Positions 1-11,543 of a DNA stretch of 64,000 nucleotides are shown in pieces. The notes below the pieces were generated by a model, which did no database searches, was not told where the DNA came from, and was given only the letters and a program-made list of their open reading frames with translations. Position 1 is the first letter of the stretch; the number at the start of each line of letters is the position of its first letter. A program made the position numbers and the translations under genes. The DNA comes from Symbiodinium natans (lineage: Eukaryota > Sar > Dinophyceae > Suessiales > Symbiodiniaceae). Location of the stretch: the NCBI GenBank assembly GCA_905221605.1, contig CAJNDS010002324.1, forward strand, positions 797,501-861,500. Reading direction: 5' to 3'.

Positions 1-379
1 CGACTTGCAGGGATGGACTGCGCAGGGTTTGGAAGGCTCAGACTCTGGCTTTTGCGCATGCTTCATACTTCATTTCGACATGCGACTGCTTTGGCGAGTT
101 TCCTGCACAGAGAATCAAGTGGGCGATGACGTCTCTCAGTTTTGTTGTGTGGGAACAGGAACCAGGAACAAGACACCTTCGCCCGCTGTTCAATTCGACG
201 CAACATTCCAACTGTGCACTTTACTTTTGGCCTGAAGATGTCAATTTGCCATGCCAATCACTCAACTGTCATGTAATGTGCGCATCGTGCTCCAAAACAA
301 GCTCCCATCCATGTTTGCCTTACACACTGCAGCACCCGCACCTCACTGAGGTCCGCAGCGGTAGACAGCAACAACTCAT

Positions 380-716
380 CATCGGAGTCCTCACTTCCGG
401 TATCGGTGTGTGCTCGGCTGTGACTCAACAGACTCTATTCATGCATCCTCAACTCCTTTTGCAATTTTGCAGATCATGAGTGAAGCCGTCTGTTCCTATG
501 CTGCTGTGCCGTTCCGAGGTGCGCTCTCCGCGAGCTGTTGCTGCTGCAGCGCTGGCAAGCATGACGAGGCCATGGCCACAAAGAGAAGGAGTATGCAAAC
601 AACACACACACAGCCTTGAGCTTAAATCAATCCACTGCGCTGGCAATGTTGACAACACAGCAAGTCGCTCCATGGACCCGCAAGGCTTCACAACACAAGG
701 GCGCATCTAGGTTTCG
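380..716. repeat. Dispersed repeat, copy A (partner at 43519-43860)
   Basis: This stretch matches 43519-43860 in the same orientation over about 340 bp with substitutions and small indels. Shared landmarks are TGCTGTG(C/T)CGTTCCGAGGTG, AATCAATCCAC and the end GGGC(G/A)CATCTAGGTT. On the minus strand both copies encode related short peptides (both contain WIDLSSR and RTSERHSS or CTSERHSS), but an indel puts the two halves in different frames in the second copy. It could be a decayed gene fragment or a mobile repeat. I do not recognise the family. Confidence 0.7.
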
Positions 717-1699
717 GGCTTTGAGGTCTCATTGGGGCGGGGGGGGGAGGGGGAGGGGGTAGTTCTATGTTTCGGGCAAGGGGTCTATATTGGCTATGAT
801 GATGCAGGCTGCCTCGCACAAAACCAACCTTCCAGGCCGAAACCCTACCAAACCCTAAACCCGCAACCACCCCCCCCCCCCCCACCCCACCATGAGAAGC
901 CCTAAACCCTAAACCCTAAACCCTCCCTAGATACTAGACCCTAAACCCTAAACCCTAAATCTTGCACCCTAAACCCCAAACCCCAAAACCCCCCCTCCCC
1001 CGCCAACAATCTCAGAAGCACCGGCCTGACCATGGCCCCCCAGCTGGGAGGGCGAAGGCAAGGCCCCTCCCCTCAGCCCTCTAAGGGCCCCTGAAGCCAG
1101 TCTGCCGGAAGTCATCTCGGGGATTTAGGGTTCAGGGTTCATGGGTTCAGGGTTTAGGGTTTAGGGGGTTGATGATAGCATTTTTTGGAGGCCTTTGGGG
1201 TTCATGGGGCTAGTCGGATTGATAGGGCTCTGGGGCTTATGTCGGGCTTGGTTGGGTTTTGTTGGGGGTGGCGGGGGCCTGCAAGAGGGCTGTTCAGGAA
1301 GCGCTTGGGCGGATGGGGTTCGTTTTTTGGGTTTCCCATTTGCTGAACTTAAAAACACTTCAAGCGCTCCAGGGCTTCATGGGGAGTTGGCCGTTTGGGC
1401 AGGGCTTCGCAGGGTCACACATGGATGTGGAGCAAAGCGCTGCAGAGAGCTGCACGCCTCTTCTACTATTTGGTTAAGACCCCGCCACAAAAATCCCTCT
1501 CTTGCCCTTATAAGGAAGAAGACTCTGCTATTTTTTGGGGGGTTCTTATGTCAATGTAGCTCCTTTTAAGGAAGCTATTTTGGGGGGGTTCTTATGTAGC
1601 TCTTTTTCAACCGCCCGATTCCGCGGCTGCTTGGCTTTGGCTCTCAGTCTGTTCCGCCTCTGTTGGCTCCAGCTCTTCCAGAACATCCTCCACACACGG

Positions 1700-1809
1700 G
1701 CATCTCCCAACATAGGGGTACCCCGTTCTATACCCCGAATAGAATAAGAATCCCCTTCAAGGGACCCCCAAAGTAAAGGGTACCCCTATTTTCGGAAACC
1801 CCCATATCT
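1700..1809. repeat. Short inverted-repeat element, GGGGTACC family
   Basis: The ends are mutually inverted: ATAGGGGTACC near 1714 and GGGTACCCCTATTTTCGGAAA near 1780-1800. Similar units occur at 11544-11637, 17464-17571, 25325-25452, 39085-39178, 50398-50508, 51966-52069 and 56603-56700. Their size (about 100 bp), terminal TTTCCGAA/TTCGGAAA and lack of coding capacity suggest a MITE-like element. No target duplication was established. Confidence 0.55.
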
Positions 1810-2736
1810 TGACACCGGAAAGTTGGGGCTTCAGGGGTGTTGGGTTGAGGGTCCCTTCTATTTTCAAGCGTGGAAGGTGCACGAGCTACGGGCACTGCTT
1901 GGGATGCTCCCCCTTATACGAACAGCCCTTACTAGGGATTACAGTACCACCTCTTATAGTGACTATTAAGGAGCTGTTAGTATAAGAGGGAACATCCTAA
2001 AGTACCTGCAAATGTTGCCTGAAGTTGCGCTTTTTGTGGGGGGGGGAGCCTTCTTGACCGTGAGCTGCCGCGGCACAGGACCTGCACAATCAGAGGCTCG
2101 AGATTCCCCTAATTGCAATGTAGCTGCTTACACCTAATTCTTTAACAAGGGGAAGTGCAAACAGAACAATGGGTACCCCAAAAAGGGACATGGAGCCACC
2201 ATTGGGGTGGGGGTCTATGAGTAGACACCAAACCCAACGTAACAAAACAACCTGTATCCTCGGATGCCCCAGGCACCCTCCCCCCTCGGGCCTTGCCACT
2301 TCGTGGTCCCAGCGCATTGGTCCTTGTGCCTGAAGGCGAAACCCTAAACCCTAAACCACATGCCAAGGACACTTATTCGTGAAGCCGTGGCTGCCTTCTG
2401 AAACGCCTCCGCAACCCCCAAAGTGACGCCTGACTTTACAAAGCAACACTGTACTACCGTCGACAAGAAGCTGCAAACCTTAGCTAAACTTTAAACCCTC
2501 AAACCCTAAACCCTAAACTCTAAACCCTATAAACCCTAAACCCTAAACTCCAACCCTAAGCCCTAAACTCATAAATCCTAAAACCCCTAAACCCCCTAAA
2601 CCATCCCAAACCCCTACACCCACCTCATGCACCCGAGCCCGGGCCCTGCGAATCCCTGCGATGCCTCTGAGCAGCGTCCAGCGAGTTTTTGCGGAGCGGC
2701 CGGCCGAAGGACGGGGCAGACCTGCCCCGGACCCTT

Positions 2737-2813
2737 TAGGGTTTAGGGTTTAGGGTTTAGGGTTTAGGGTTTAGGGTTTAGGGTTTAGGGTTTCGGGTTT
2801 AGGGCCTTCCAGG
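2737..2813 (+). repeat. Telomere-like (TTTAGGG)n tract
   Basis: About ten copies of TTTAGGG, the last ones degenerating to TTTCGGG. It is one of dozens of interstitial tracts of this unit spread through the window in both orientations, so it is not a chromosome end. Confidence 0.9.
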
Positions 2814-3659
2814 TTGGGCCATTAGACCCCATAACCCCTCAAAAAGGCTCTTTATCGGGTTGATTATGGGGATTAGAAGGCCTAATAGCCCATCCTGGTT
2901 AAGACATCTATTGATAGGCTCTAAGGGGTTTAGGGTCTAGGGGTTATAGGGTTCAGCGATCAAATGCCGTCTCCCGTCGAGTTCTGAGGTTGAGACTTGT
3001 GTACGGATTTGTTGATAGGGTCTGGGGATTCAGGGTTTAGAGGTTGAGATTCTAACGCCTAAGCCCTGGACCCTAACATTTTCATGGGTGGCAATGAAGG
3101 CTTTTCGTGTTTGTTGAATTGCTCGCTCACCCCCAACAACCTGCATTGAAAGTTGAGGGGCTATGCTACCCAACATATTGTTGAAGGCTTAAAATTCGCA
3201 ACGTTCAACTCTCACTTGTAAGTTGGGGCTTTGGGGCAGTACTTAAACACAACCTTCGGACAGTGGGGCCTTCCTTCCGGGGTCTGGACGGGAGTCCGCC
3301 GCGTGGCGGAGGACTGCGAAGCAGTTCTCTCCTGGCGCTGGTGGTGGAGGGGACGTGCAGCCTCTGTGGGGGGGGGGGGGGGGTATTCTCTGCCGTTTAA
3401 CTGCCCTTTCTGAGCGAACCTCCTGGCTTTGACGGGTCCCTGTTTCCTATCGCCCCGCGCCCTCACACGGAAGGAACCCCAGATTTAGAGACCTGATGCA
3501 AATGGTGCTGCCCTGCAATGTCCGGGGGCATGTCAACCTTGAGGACCAGATGAACCCTGAAATTGGGGTCATATACCCCATACTACTCTACTCCCTATGA
3601 ATGCATATGGACCAGAAACCCTTTCAGAGTTCATTCAGTTCCCAAGGAAAAGCAAGGCA

Positions 3660-3790
3660 GTGCCACCATGGTCGGGTTCTCCGAGCCACTGGCGGTGCGA
3701 CTGACGGCGTCAACAAATCCGCTGGATGCGCGTCGCAGATGCGCCTGCGCGAGCGCTTGCCGCGAAGTGATCTCGCAAGACGGGACCCCA
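3660..3790 (-). CDS. Possible exon, unrecognised
   Basis: This GC-rich island is open on the minus strand and reads FGVPSCEITSRQALAQAHLR and onward. The plus strand is also open in two frames, so strand is uncertain. I favour minus because clearly identified genes elsewhere in the window are on that strand. No domain recognised. Confidence 0.25.
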
Positions 3791-4701
3791 AAGCTAAGTC
3801 TAAGGGACCGGCGGTCGGGGTCCTAATGATAGCTACTGAGGTCTGCGAATATATTGGTGGATCCAGGATTTTGCAGACGCCCATCTACAACCAAGAAATT
3901 CCACGGAATTTCGAAAAACTCACTTGCAAGGAATAAGGAACAAGTCATGCAGGAAGCACTCTGCCGTTCTTGGGGTTTCCTTGATCATCCGCAGTCTCAC
4001 CACGGCCGTCGAGGACCAACCACTGCCCGCTCAGCCCTTATAAACCTCTATAACCGCTCTTGACTTGACCCTATAAACTCCTTGAACACGATCAAGCCAC
4101 GTAAATCCCGAGCCCCCAACCTTTTGGTGCTTGGGGCAAGGCACTGAGACCCCCTTGAACCCTCCGGACCTACCTGGGACGTGCCTAAAACCCTAAAACC
4201 TTCTGCGCCATATCGCAGCAAGCCCCAATCCCCAAACCCTCAGCTCGTAAACCTCCCCCCAGAACTCTGTTTGGCGCGCCGAAGCCTGGTTGCTCAAAGC
4301 CTCCAAACTCCGGAGCTCACTGTGATATCGCAGCTTGGCCTCCAGATTGGAAGCTTAGGGTTTTGGGAGTTTACAGGGATTATAGGTTTTTTTTAAGAAT
4401 TTTTAGGGCTTATGGGGGTCTGAAGGTTTCCTAGGGTGGTCACATGGTCCCTTACAGAACTACGGGCCCCTTAAGTCGGGAACCCTCATATACCCCTTAT
4501 ATACCCGAAAACAACCAAGGGCCGATGTAACTTCCCTTAGAGGGTTCAGGTTTTCAGGGTGTTCTGTCTTATGGCGTTTAGGGGGGTTAACTCTTGAGCT
4601 GGCCCTAAACCCTAAACCCTAAACCCGAAAAAAAAAAAAAAAAACAAGACACAGACCCCAAACCCTGAACCCTCAAGTGCTTGGGGTTGCAGAGCTCTTG
4701 C

Positions 4702-7700
4702 CTGAGCGACATTCTGGCGCAGCTTTGCCTCCTGGGTAGAGTTCTTTGCATATCGTTGCTGAGCAGGTGCAAGACAATTGGCTGACGACTTGCTTAGGGT
4801 TTGCTAGGGTTTAGGGTCTAGGGTTAGGGTTCAGGGTTCAGGGTGTATAATTTAAGGTCTAGGGTTCATAGAGTAGAACACAGGGTTATTTTAGGGCTGG
4901 CTCCTGCAACTCCTCCTCAGCAAGCTGCTCGCGGTGCTCATCCTGCGGTGGCCGGAAGCACGAAACCCGAAACTGCAAAAAGCGCCTCTTCGCGGTTTAG
5001 GGTTTAGGGTTTAGGGTTTAGGGGTTTAGGGTTTAGGGTTTAGGGTTTAGGGTTTAGGGTTTAGGGTTTAGGGTTTAGGGTTTAGGGTTTAGGGTTTAGG
5101 GTTTAGGGTTTAGGGTTTAGGGTTTAGGGTTTAGTGTTTCGGGTTTCGGGTTTAGGGTTTAGGGTTTAGGGTTTAGGGTTTAGGGTTTAGGGTTTAGGGT
5201 TTAGGGTTTAGGGTTTAGGGTTTAGGGCTCAGCCTCAAACCCTGACACTTTCCTGAAACCTAAAGCCCCGAAACCCTGACAACCGATAGACAAAACCAAG
5301 ACCCCAACATCGTAATTAGATCCATAAACCCTACACCCTGAAACCCTGAAACGCTAAAACCCTAACCCCTAACACCCCCAAACCCTTAACCCTAAAACCC
5401 TAAATCTCTAATCCCTAAACCCTAAACCCTAGCCCTAAACCCTATAAACCCTAAACCCTAAACCCTAACCCTAAACCCTGGCCCTAAACCCTTAACCCTA
5501 AACCCTATAAACCCTATAAACCCTATAAACCCTATAAACCCTATAAACCCTATAAACCCTAAAAACCCTATGACCTCTAAAACCCTAAGCCCTAAACCTT
5601 AAACCCTAAACCCTCAACCCTAAACCCTAAAACCCTAAAACCCTAAAACCCTAAACCCAAAGCCCAGAAAGAGCCTCCGCTTCGAAGTAGGGCCGCACGG
5701 CCGCCAAGGCCGCCGGCGTCGGCGCCTGCGAGGTGAAGGGGAGCCCAGGACTCCCAACAACAGAGGAGGGCTTAGGGTTTAGGGTTTAGGGCTAGGGTCT
5801 AGGGTTTAGGTTTAGGGTTAGGGTTTAGGGCTTAGGGCTTAGGGCTTAGGGCTTAGGGCTTAGGTCTGAGGGCTTAGGGTGGTTTTTGCTGGGGGGGGGG
5901 GGGGGGTTGGGGGGGGGGGGTTGGGGGGGGGGGTTGGGGGGGGGGGGTTGGGGGGGGGGTTGGGGGGGGGTTGGGGGGGGGGGTTGGGGGGGGGGGGTTG
6001 GGGGGGGGGGGGTGTTGGGGGGGGGGGGGGGGTTGGGGGGGGGGGGGGGGGGGTTGGGGGGGGGGGTTGGGCGGGAGGGGTTGGGGGGGGGGGGGGTTGG
6101 GGGGGGGGGGGGTTGGGGGGGGGGGGGGGGTGGGGGGGGGGGGTTGTCGGGGCTTGGGGTTTACAGGGTTTTGTTGGGTTTGGGTTTAGGTTTAGGGACT
6201 TTATGTTTCAGGGTTGTTGCGGCGGGGGAGTTCTTCGACGGGTGGATCTGCAAGGTCGCTTCAGGTCTATAAATTCGCAGTAGAGCTTCCGTCGCCCGCA
6301 AAGTCATGCCCAAAAAACCCTTCAGCACCCCTGGGCCCCAAATCCTCAAGGGAGCGAGGCCCCCAAACCAAATGAAGCCCAAACCCACCAACCCAGAGTC
6401 TCAAACACCCCAAAACCCGCCAGGAACCCCTAAAACCCCTGAAGCCTCTAAAGCCCCGAGATCCCTTAAAGACCCCTAAGCCCTAGAACTTAGGCCTTAT
6501 GAACCCTTATGTAGCCTGTGAACCCCAAAACGTCAGCGATACAAGCCCTAAGAAACCCTATGAACCCTGCAACCCTACAACCCTAAACCTCAAACCCTAA
6601 ACCCTAAAACCTAAACCCTAAACCCTAAACCCTAACACAAGACTCAAAGCTCCAAGCCGCGCACGTGCGCATGCGACGACAGCTTGTCCAGCTCGGCCCT
6701 GGCGGCCTTCGGGGGCACATGATTACACCCTCCGCGGGGTAAGTGACGAACAGATGCATGTGTTTTAATCGCAAAACTATGTACCGTTCTATCGTTGCTA
6801 GTATCTATATACATATATATATATATATACATATATACATATATACATATACATATATATATATACATATACATATATATATATATATATATATCAGTTT
6901 ATGCTATGTACTGTTCTATTGTTGTTATTCTAAATGTAGAATTACATATTGAAATATGCAGCTATACATAGCCGGCTGGCGGTGCTAATGGACGCAAAAT
7001 GAGGGGTGTCGCTTTTAAAGTGTTCCCATCGCTTTACAGGGTGTTCGCATCAGCTGTCTACGCTTGACGTCTGAAGGTGTCGCTTTTGGGAAAATTCCAG
7101 GTTATAGCCCCCACAACGTTTCATTAACTTAGGGGTGCGCTTTTCAGGTGTTCCCATGTCTTTGCAGGGTTCTCGGCATTCGTGTCCACCCCTTGCCTAC
7201 TTGAATGGCTGGCGGTTTTTGGCGCTTGCTCATATGTTATTACATTGTGAATGTTGGGAAAGGTTGGGATGATCTTAAACCCTAAACCCTAAACCCTAAA
7301 CCCTAAACCCTAAACCCTAAACCCTAAACCCTAAACCCCAAACCCTAAACCCTGAAAGCAGAAGATTCGCATTGGCTTCTAGGGGGAGGATCTCTCTCTC
7401 TCTCTCTTGGGCGCGCGCCTGGAAGTCGCGGAGGCCATCGGCGTACTGCGACGTGAGCGCATCCACTTCCTCCTGCAGCAAGCAATCCAGGGTTTAGGGT
7501 TTAGGGTTTAACGAGGATGGGCCATGTATGACCATCTAAAACCCCTTCAAAAAAAAGGCCAACATTGGGCCTGTTTATGGTTAGACCTTGTAACTCTTAT
7601 AAAACCTCTTCAAAACAAGGCCAACATGGGGGCTGCTTATGATTATAGACCTCATAACCCTTTTACTGGGCTGTTTTATGAGGGTTATAGGGCCCACTAG

Positions 7701-9353
7701 CCCATCCGGTATCTGCCCTAAAGTTTCCTATACCTGGTAGACAAAGCAGAACAGGGTTTCTCAGGTTTAGGGTTTAGGGTTTGGGCTCCAGGGCCTTGGT
7801 GGAAGTCATCATGCGTCGCGCCGCGTCCTCGAGGGCCGCTTGAGCCTCCTGCGAGCTCGGCGAGGCCCCTATAGGCCCTAACCCTTCACCATGAAACAAG
7901 AGGTATCTACGGGTGCTTTTTTGGGGGGTCTTTTTTTAATCTACTTTAAGCAGTTTAGTGGGTACCAAGAAGGGTACTTCAGGTAGATCGTGCCGTGAAC
8001 CCACTCCGAGATCCGAAGCCTCAAGGAAGAGAGCGGGCGCCTTGCACCGCTTCTGGCAGAGATAGTGTGGAGTCGCCTCTCGCAGGCGAGGGCTTGCCAA
8101 AATGAGCGAGGGGGTGAGGGGGGGGCTGGTCTAAATTTAAGGGCCCTTGTGCGGCACCCGAAACTGCATAAGGCATCTATTTTTCTATATATATATATAT
8201 ATATACCATGCTGGGACCTGTCGGAAAGCAAAACAAGGCCCAGTAGCCGCGATCCACCCCGGACAATTGCCTAAGACCTCCTCCCTCCGCCCATTTTTGT
8301 CCATGCGGAACAGACGCAGGTCTTGGCCCGGCTTCAGATCTTCAGTTGCCAGCACCTGAACTTGGGGGGTGCGGATGGGAACCAGATGTCGGGTTTGGGG
8401 TATCGATTCTCATTGTAGAGTTCTCTAAAGTATGGCCCCCTGTTTCGAGCCTTATGTCCTGAATCCTTGTCATATTTAGGACCATAATCTCGAGAACTGT
8501 AGTCGAAGAGTGGCAAGCAGTGAACAGAGCAGGGCTGTACAGGTTCACCAGGCCAGGGGCCTTACTCTTTCTGATCCTACTTGGAGGCTCATGGTACTTA
8601 TTATCCAATTATAACTGCACTTATAACTGTACTTAGAACCATATTATTGGATTAAAGGGGCGTATAAGTGGGTGATAAACCTCCAAGTAAGCCCCCGGCT
8701 GCCAGGGCCTCCCCAGCCTGAACGCGTATCTCGCAGTTGGCCGCCTCGGAGTCGGCTTCGGGGATCAGCGCCAGCGCGGGAAAAAGGCCGCAGGACTCCA
8801 AGGGGCTCGGCAAGGCCACGCGGTGCTCCTCCAGGAGGCCACCCAAGAGGCTGGGAGTTGAGGTGGCGAAGCTTCGGAAAAACGAGTCCGAGCGCTGGCC
8901 CAGGAGAGGCAGGAGCTGCGCCCGGGGGCTGCAGAGGAGCAGCGCCTGGGGATGGGTGATGGTTGGGACGATGTTGGCCCTAAGTAGACGTGCAACTTCT
9001 TTGGCTGCAAGGTCGGTGTTGCAGATGTGGTATAGCCTGTCATGTAGGCTTGCCCCATCTGAGCAGATCTGGGCTCTCGCTCTTTCTCCGGTGCTCCACC
9101 CATGCATCCCCTGCGCCAGGCCACCCAAGGGTCTCACCAGCAAGAGCAAGCTCCCTCGCAGCAAGGGGCTCGCCACGCGCAGCCGGCCTGCACTGGCCTC
9201 CAAAGCCGGGGCGCACCACTCGCTGCCCGGCAGCTGGTCGCCGAGGCCTTCGTCGCCGCCCGGGCCTCCCTTCTCCAGCTGGGCGAGGGCCTCAACATGC
9301 CGGTCCAGCTTGCCGACCACGTCTGCGCATTGCTTCCGGACGGCTTCCGGCAC
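4702..9353 (-). CDS. Coiled-coil, Ala/Glu-rich protein, multi-exon gene (partial)
   Basis: Inferred exons, 5' to 3': 9353 to about 9111, 8945-8718, 7848-7795, 7472-7419, 6706-6650, 5725-5675, 4942-4904 and 4758-4702. They give short helical peptides such as EAQAALEDAARRMMTSTK, EEVDALTSQYADGLRDFQ, DEHREQLAEEELQ and QRYAKNSTQEAKLRQNVAQ, rich in A, E, Q, R and L as in coiled coils. Acceptors are mostly CAG|G. Donors are AAG|GC or CAG|GC, with one CAG|GA. From 8945 onward every exon is a multiple of three and starts in phase 0. The first listed exon starts after CAG|G without an ATG, so upstream exons are missing. The last shows no stop, so the 3' end is open as well. Function is unknown; a structural or scaffold role is only a guess from composition. 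That all eight segments form one gene is inferred from strand, order and style. Confidence 0.55.
4995..5226 (+). repeat. Telomere-like (TTTAGGG)n tract
   Basis: A near-uninterrupted run of about 33 TTTAGGG units with a few GTTTCGGG variants near 5137-5155. It lies downstream of a putative exon (4942-4904 is next in transcription order), so it is probably intron sequence. Confidence 0.95.
5354..5655 (-). repeat. Degenerate CCCTAAA / CCCTATAAA tract
   Basis: The opposite orientation of the telomere-like unit, including a run of CCCTATAAA variants at about 5505-5560. Variant units cluster together, which points to local amplification after mutation rather than to telomerase addition. Confidence 0.9.
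5891..6143 (+). repeat. Poly-G tract with regular TT spacers
   Basis: About 250 bp of G runs, mostly 9-20 long, separated by TT. It reads as a low-complexity Gly/Trp/Leu/Val peptide in the plus frames and is not a gene. It lies between exons 6706-6650 and 5725-5675 of the coiled-coil gene, so it is probably intronic. The sequence has obvious G-quadruplex potential. Confidence 0.95.
6808..6895. repeat. AT-rich simple repeat (TA/CATATA)n
   Basis: Alternating TATATA and CATATA runs. Short open frames here only encode Ile/Tyr/His repeats. Similar tracts lie at 8186-8207, 47955-47980, 49055-49110, 60826-60895, 62860-62940 and 63685-63705. Confidence 0.9.
8579..8688. repeat. ACTTGGAGGTTCATGG inverted-repeat element, copy 1
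   Basis: It begins ACTTGGAGGCTCATGG and ends ACCTCCAAGT, an inverted pair about 110 bp apart, with an AT-rich core (TTATAACTGTACTTA). Five more copies are at 12904-13008, 23113-23234, 39308-39445, 40294-40527 and 41465-41555. Size and structure fit a MITE-like nonautonomous element. Confidence 0.7.
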
Positions 9354-9379
9354 CTGGGCGCGCCATCTGCGCTAGATCA

Positions 9380-9930
9380 GAAGAAAAACTAATGCATCAA
9401 ATAGTGGGAAAATGCATGAAGCGCGCATAAGCGTGCGCAGAAGATCAGGGCGAGCGGCGTCATCGACCGTGGCGCTGTCAAACCTCAAAAATTGTCTGGC
9501 TGATCAGCGCCAACGCCAGCAGACGAAACTCAAAAACTAGAATAGCCGAGCCGGATGGCCATGGCTTTAGCCATCACTTCTTCAAACTAACGTCCGAAAC
9601 TCCCGAACCCTACATCGGCCTACAGCGGCCCCGTGAGTCCATGCTCAAAACACGCAGGTACACAGGGCCGAGGTCGGAGCGCATTGGCCACTCGTCGTGC
9701 CGCGTCAAGCTCCCCTGCAGCGAGTACGATCGCAATCTTCGTCGCACCACATCAACTGCTGCTTAAACCAGTTAAGTTCCAAAACTGTCTTGTAATCACG
9801 GAACCTATAAACCCTAAAGCCTGCGCTGGCCTGTGCTGGCAAGCGCAGCGGCCAGTCGGCGTGCGGCCTACGCAGGCGGTCTTTTCGGACTTCGGGGCTG
9901 GGGCGCTGCTTTAGGTTCAGGGCCTCCTTT
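9380..9930. other. No supported gene
   Basis: Mixed-composition sequence just upstream of the coiled-coil exons. It contains a direct or inverted GCCATGGC-type motif near 9555-9575 and one CCTATAAACCCTAAA motif near 9805. I see no convincing coding frame, although upstream exons of the 4.7-9.35 kb gene may be hidden here. Confidence 0.4.
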
Positions 9931-9939
9931 CATGAGGGC

Positions 9940-10890
9940 TGGGTGGGTCTCAGGTTATTCCTGATTGTATTTCGTATGTCCCCCCGCTTCGTGTTCCTGT
10001 GCTTTGGTAGGGGCCTAGAGGTTTGTCGTCTGTCCCCTCCCTTCGTCCCTTCGTGGTATGAGGCTTCGGTGAGGGCTTGAAGGTTTGTGGTATGTCCCCT
10101 TCTTCGTGCTTGTAGGGTTTGGGGAGCGTCTAGATGATTGTCATATCTCATTCGCTTCCGTGCTCGTGCTCTGAGGGGCTAGTGACTCCCCTAGAGTTTG
10201 TCGTTTGTCCCCGCTTCGTGTTCCTGTAATTTGGTAGGGGCCTAGAGGTTTGTCATGTGTCCCCTCCCTTCGTCCCTTCGTGTTGTAATGGTTTTGTGAG
10301 GGCCCTGAAGGTTTGTCGCATGTCCCCTTTCGTTATATATTTGTTTCGTTGGGGGTTTGTCGTTGGTCCCCCCCGCTTCTTGTTCCTGTGATTTGGTAGG
10401 GGCCCAGAGATTTGTCGTTTGTTCCCTCCCTTCGTTCCTTCGTGTTGTAAGGGCTTCGTGAGGGACCTGGAGGTTTGTCGTATGTCCCCTTTCTTCGTGC
10501 TTGTAGGGTTTGGGGAGCGTCTAGATGAGTGTCATATACCATTTGCTTCCGTGCTCGTACTACGAGGGGCTATTGACTGCCCTAGAGGTTTGTCGTCTGT
10601 CCCCCCGCTTCGTGTTCCTGTGATTTTCTAGGGGCCTAGAGGTTTGTCTTATGTCCCCTCCCTTCGTCCCTTTGTGTTGTAAGGGTTTTGTGAGGGCCCT
10701 GCAGGTTTGACGTATGTCTCCTTTCTTCGTGCTTGTAGGGTTTGGGGATCATCTAGATGATTGTCATGTGTCCTTTGCTCCGTGCTCGTACTATGCGGGG
10801 CTAGTGATTTACCCGGCTTCGTGTTCCTGTGATTTGGTAGGGGCCGTAGAGGTTTGTCTTATGCCTCTTCCCTTCGTCGCTTCGTGTTGT
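9940..10890 (+). repeat. Tandem array, five diverged units of about 160-235 bp
   Basis: The motif CTTCGTGTTCCTGTGATTTG recurs with small changes near 9981, 10211, 10374, 10605 and 10816. Each copy is followed by TAGGGGCCTAGAGGTTTGTC-like and CCCTTCGTCCCTTCGTG-like blocks. Spacings are about 230, 163, 231 and 211 bp, so at least one unit is shortened. No coding potential is apparent. Confidence 0.85.
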
Positions 10891-10949
10891 TCCCGCTCTG
10901 TAAGCTTTTACAAGCAGGGTCTCGGGTTCAGAACTTCTTGGATGGGGAA

Positions 10950-11480
10950 AATGGCGGGCCTTCACAGCCACTGTCCAGGAAGGCCTGAGCCGGAGGCAGG
11001 AGACGGCTGCGGCAAGGGCACCTGGGCCGCAGATCTGAACGGCTGTCCCTCTCAAGGGTGTGGTCGCGCGGGCCGTAAGTTGAAGGCCCCCCTTGCTACT
11101 CCATATAAGGTTCCTGACCTAGAAGCCCTCTTTGGGGATAATATGCGCGAGCAGTTTCGACTTCGGCTCACATCAAGATCACGTCATTGTCCAGCCCCCG
11201 ACTGAGGATCCCGCAGTGTGGCTGGCCCAAGCACAGCCTGCAGACGAGATGCAGCGACATGTGGCTAACACCACATTGGGATCATTGAGGATTACGTAAA
11301 TAGGGACCCCTAAAAGTAGATCCCCCAGATAGTAGGATCCCCCTATGATAATAATTAAGGACCCCTATAGGGTACCCTCTAATATCGTAAGCCCCCGCAT
11401 GACGCTTCTCACAGGCCCGACCTGCAGTGCGCCAAGTTGCTGAAGATGGCGGCCACGTCCGCGAGACAAGGATCCGAGGC
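10950..11480 (-). CDS. Two possible exons, unrecognised
   Basis: Minus-strand open islands lie at about 11050-10930 (contains QICGPGALAAAVSCLRLRP) and 11470-11400 (SDPCLADVAAIFSNLAHC). Between them, 11280-11400 is AT-rich repeat sequence with AAGTAGATCC motifs also seen at 63905-64000. Function unknown. Confidence 0.25.
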
Positions 11481-11543
11481 AGTTGCCTGGGTGTAGCCTG
11501 GCACACACCCCAGGGTATATGTGAGCTTTCCGACTTTTACTAT

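Larger units (their letters stand above)
720..3650. other. Repeat-rich region with no supported complete gene
   Basis: The stretch holds degenerate CCCTAAA and TTTAGGG tracts (840-1000, 1130-1170, 2490-2600, 2737-2813, 2930-3060), a short G run at 3368-3382 and an inverted-repeat element at 1700-1809. Two GC-rich islands are open on the minus strand and could be exons: 1108-1012 (reads EMTSGRLASGALRGLRG) and 2735-2645 (reads VCPVLRPAAPQKLAG). Neither is recognisable, so I do not call them genes. Confidence 0.5.

Noticed and set aside
4995-5226. Chromosome end (true telomere)
   Set aside because: TTTAGGG tracts occur in both orientations throughout the window, with genes on both sides. They are interstitial.
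5879-6283. Glycine-rich protein genes in the plus frames
   Set aside because: They are translations of a G/T homopolymer block; all three frames are open for the same reason.
8737-9375. Plus-strand 212-codon frame
   Set aside because: It overlaps minus-strand exons with AG|G acceptors and a phase-0 228-nt exon. The plus translation is Arg/Ser/Pro-rich, as expected for the antisense of a GC-rich exon.
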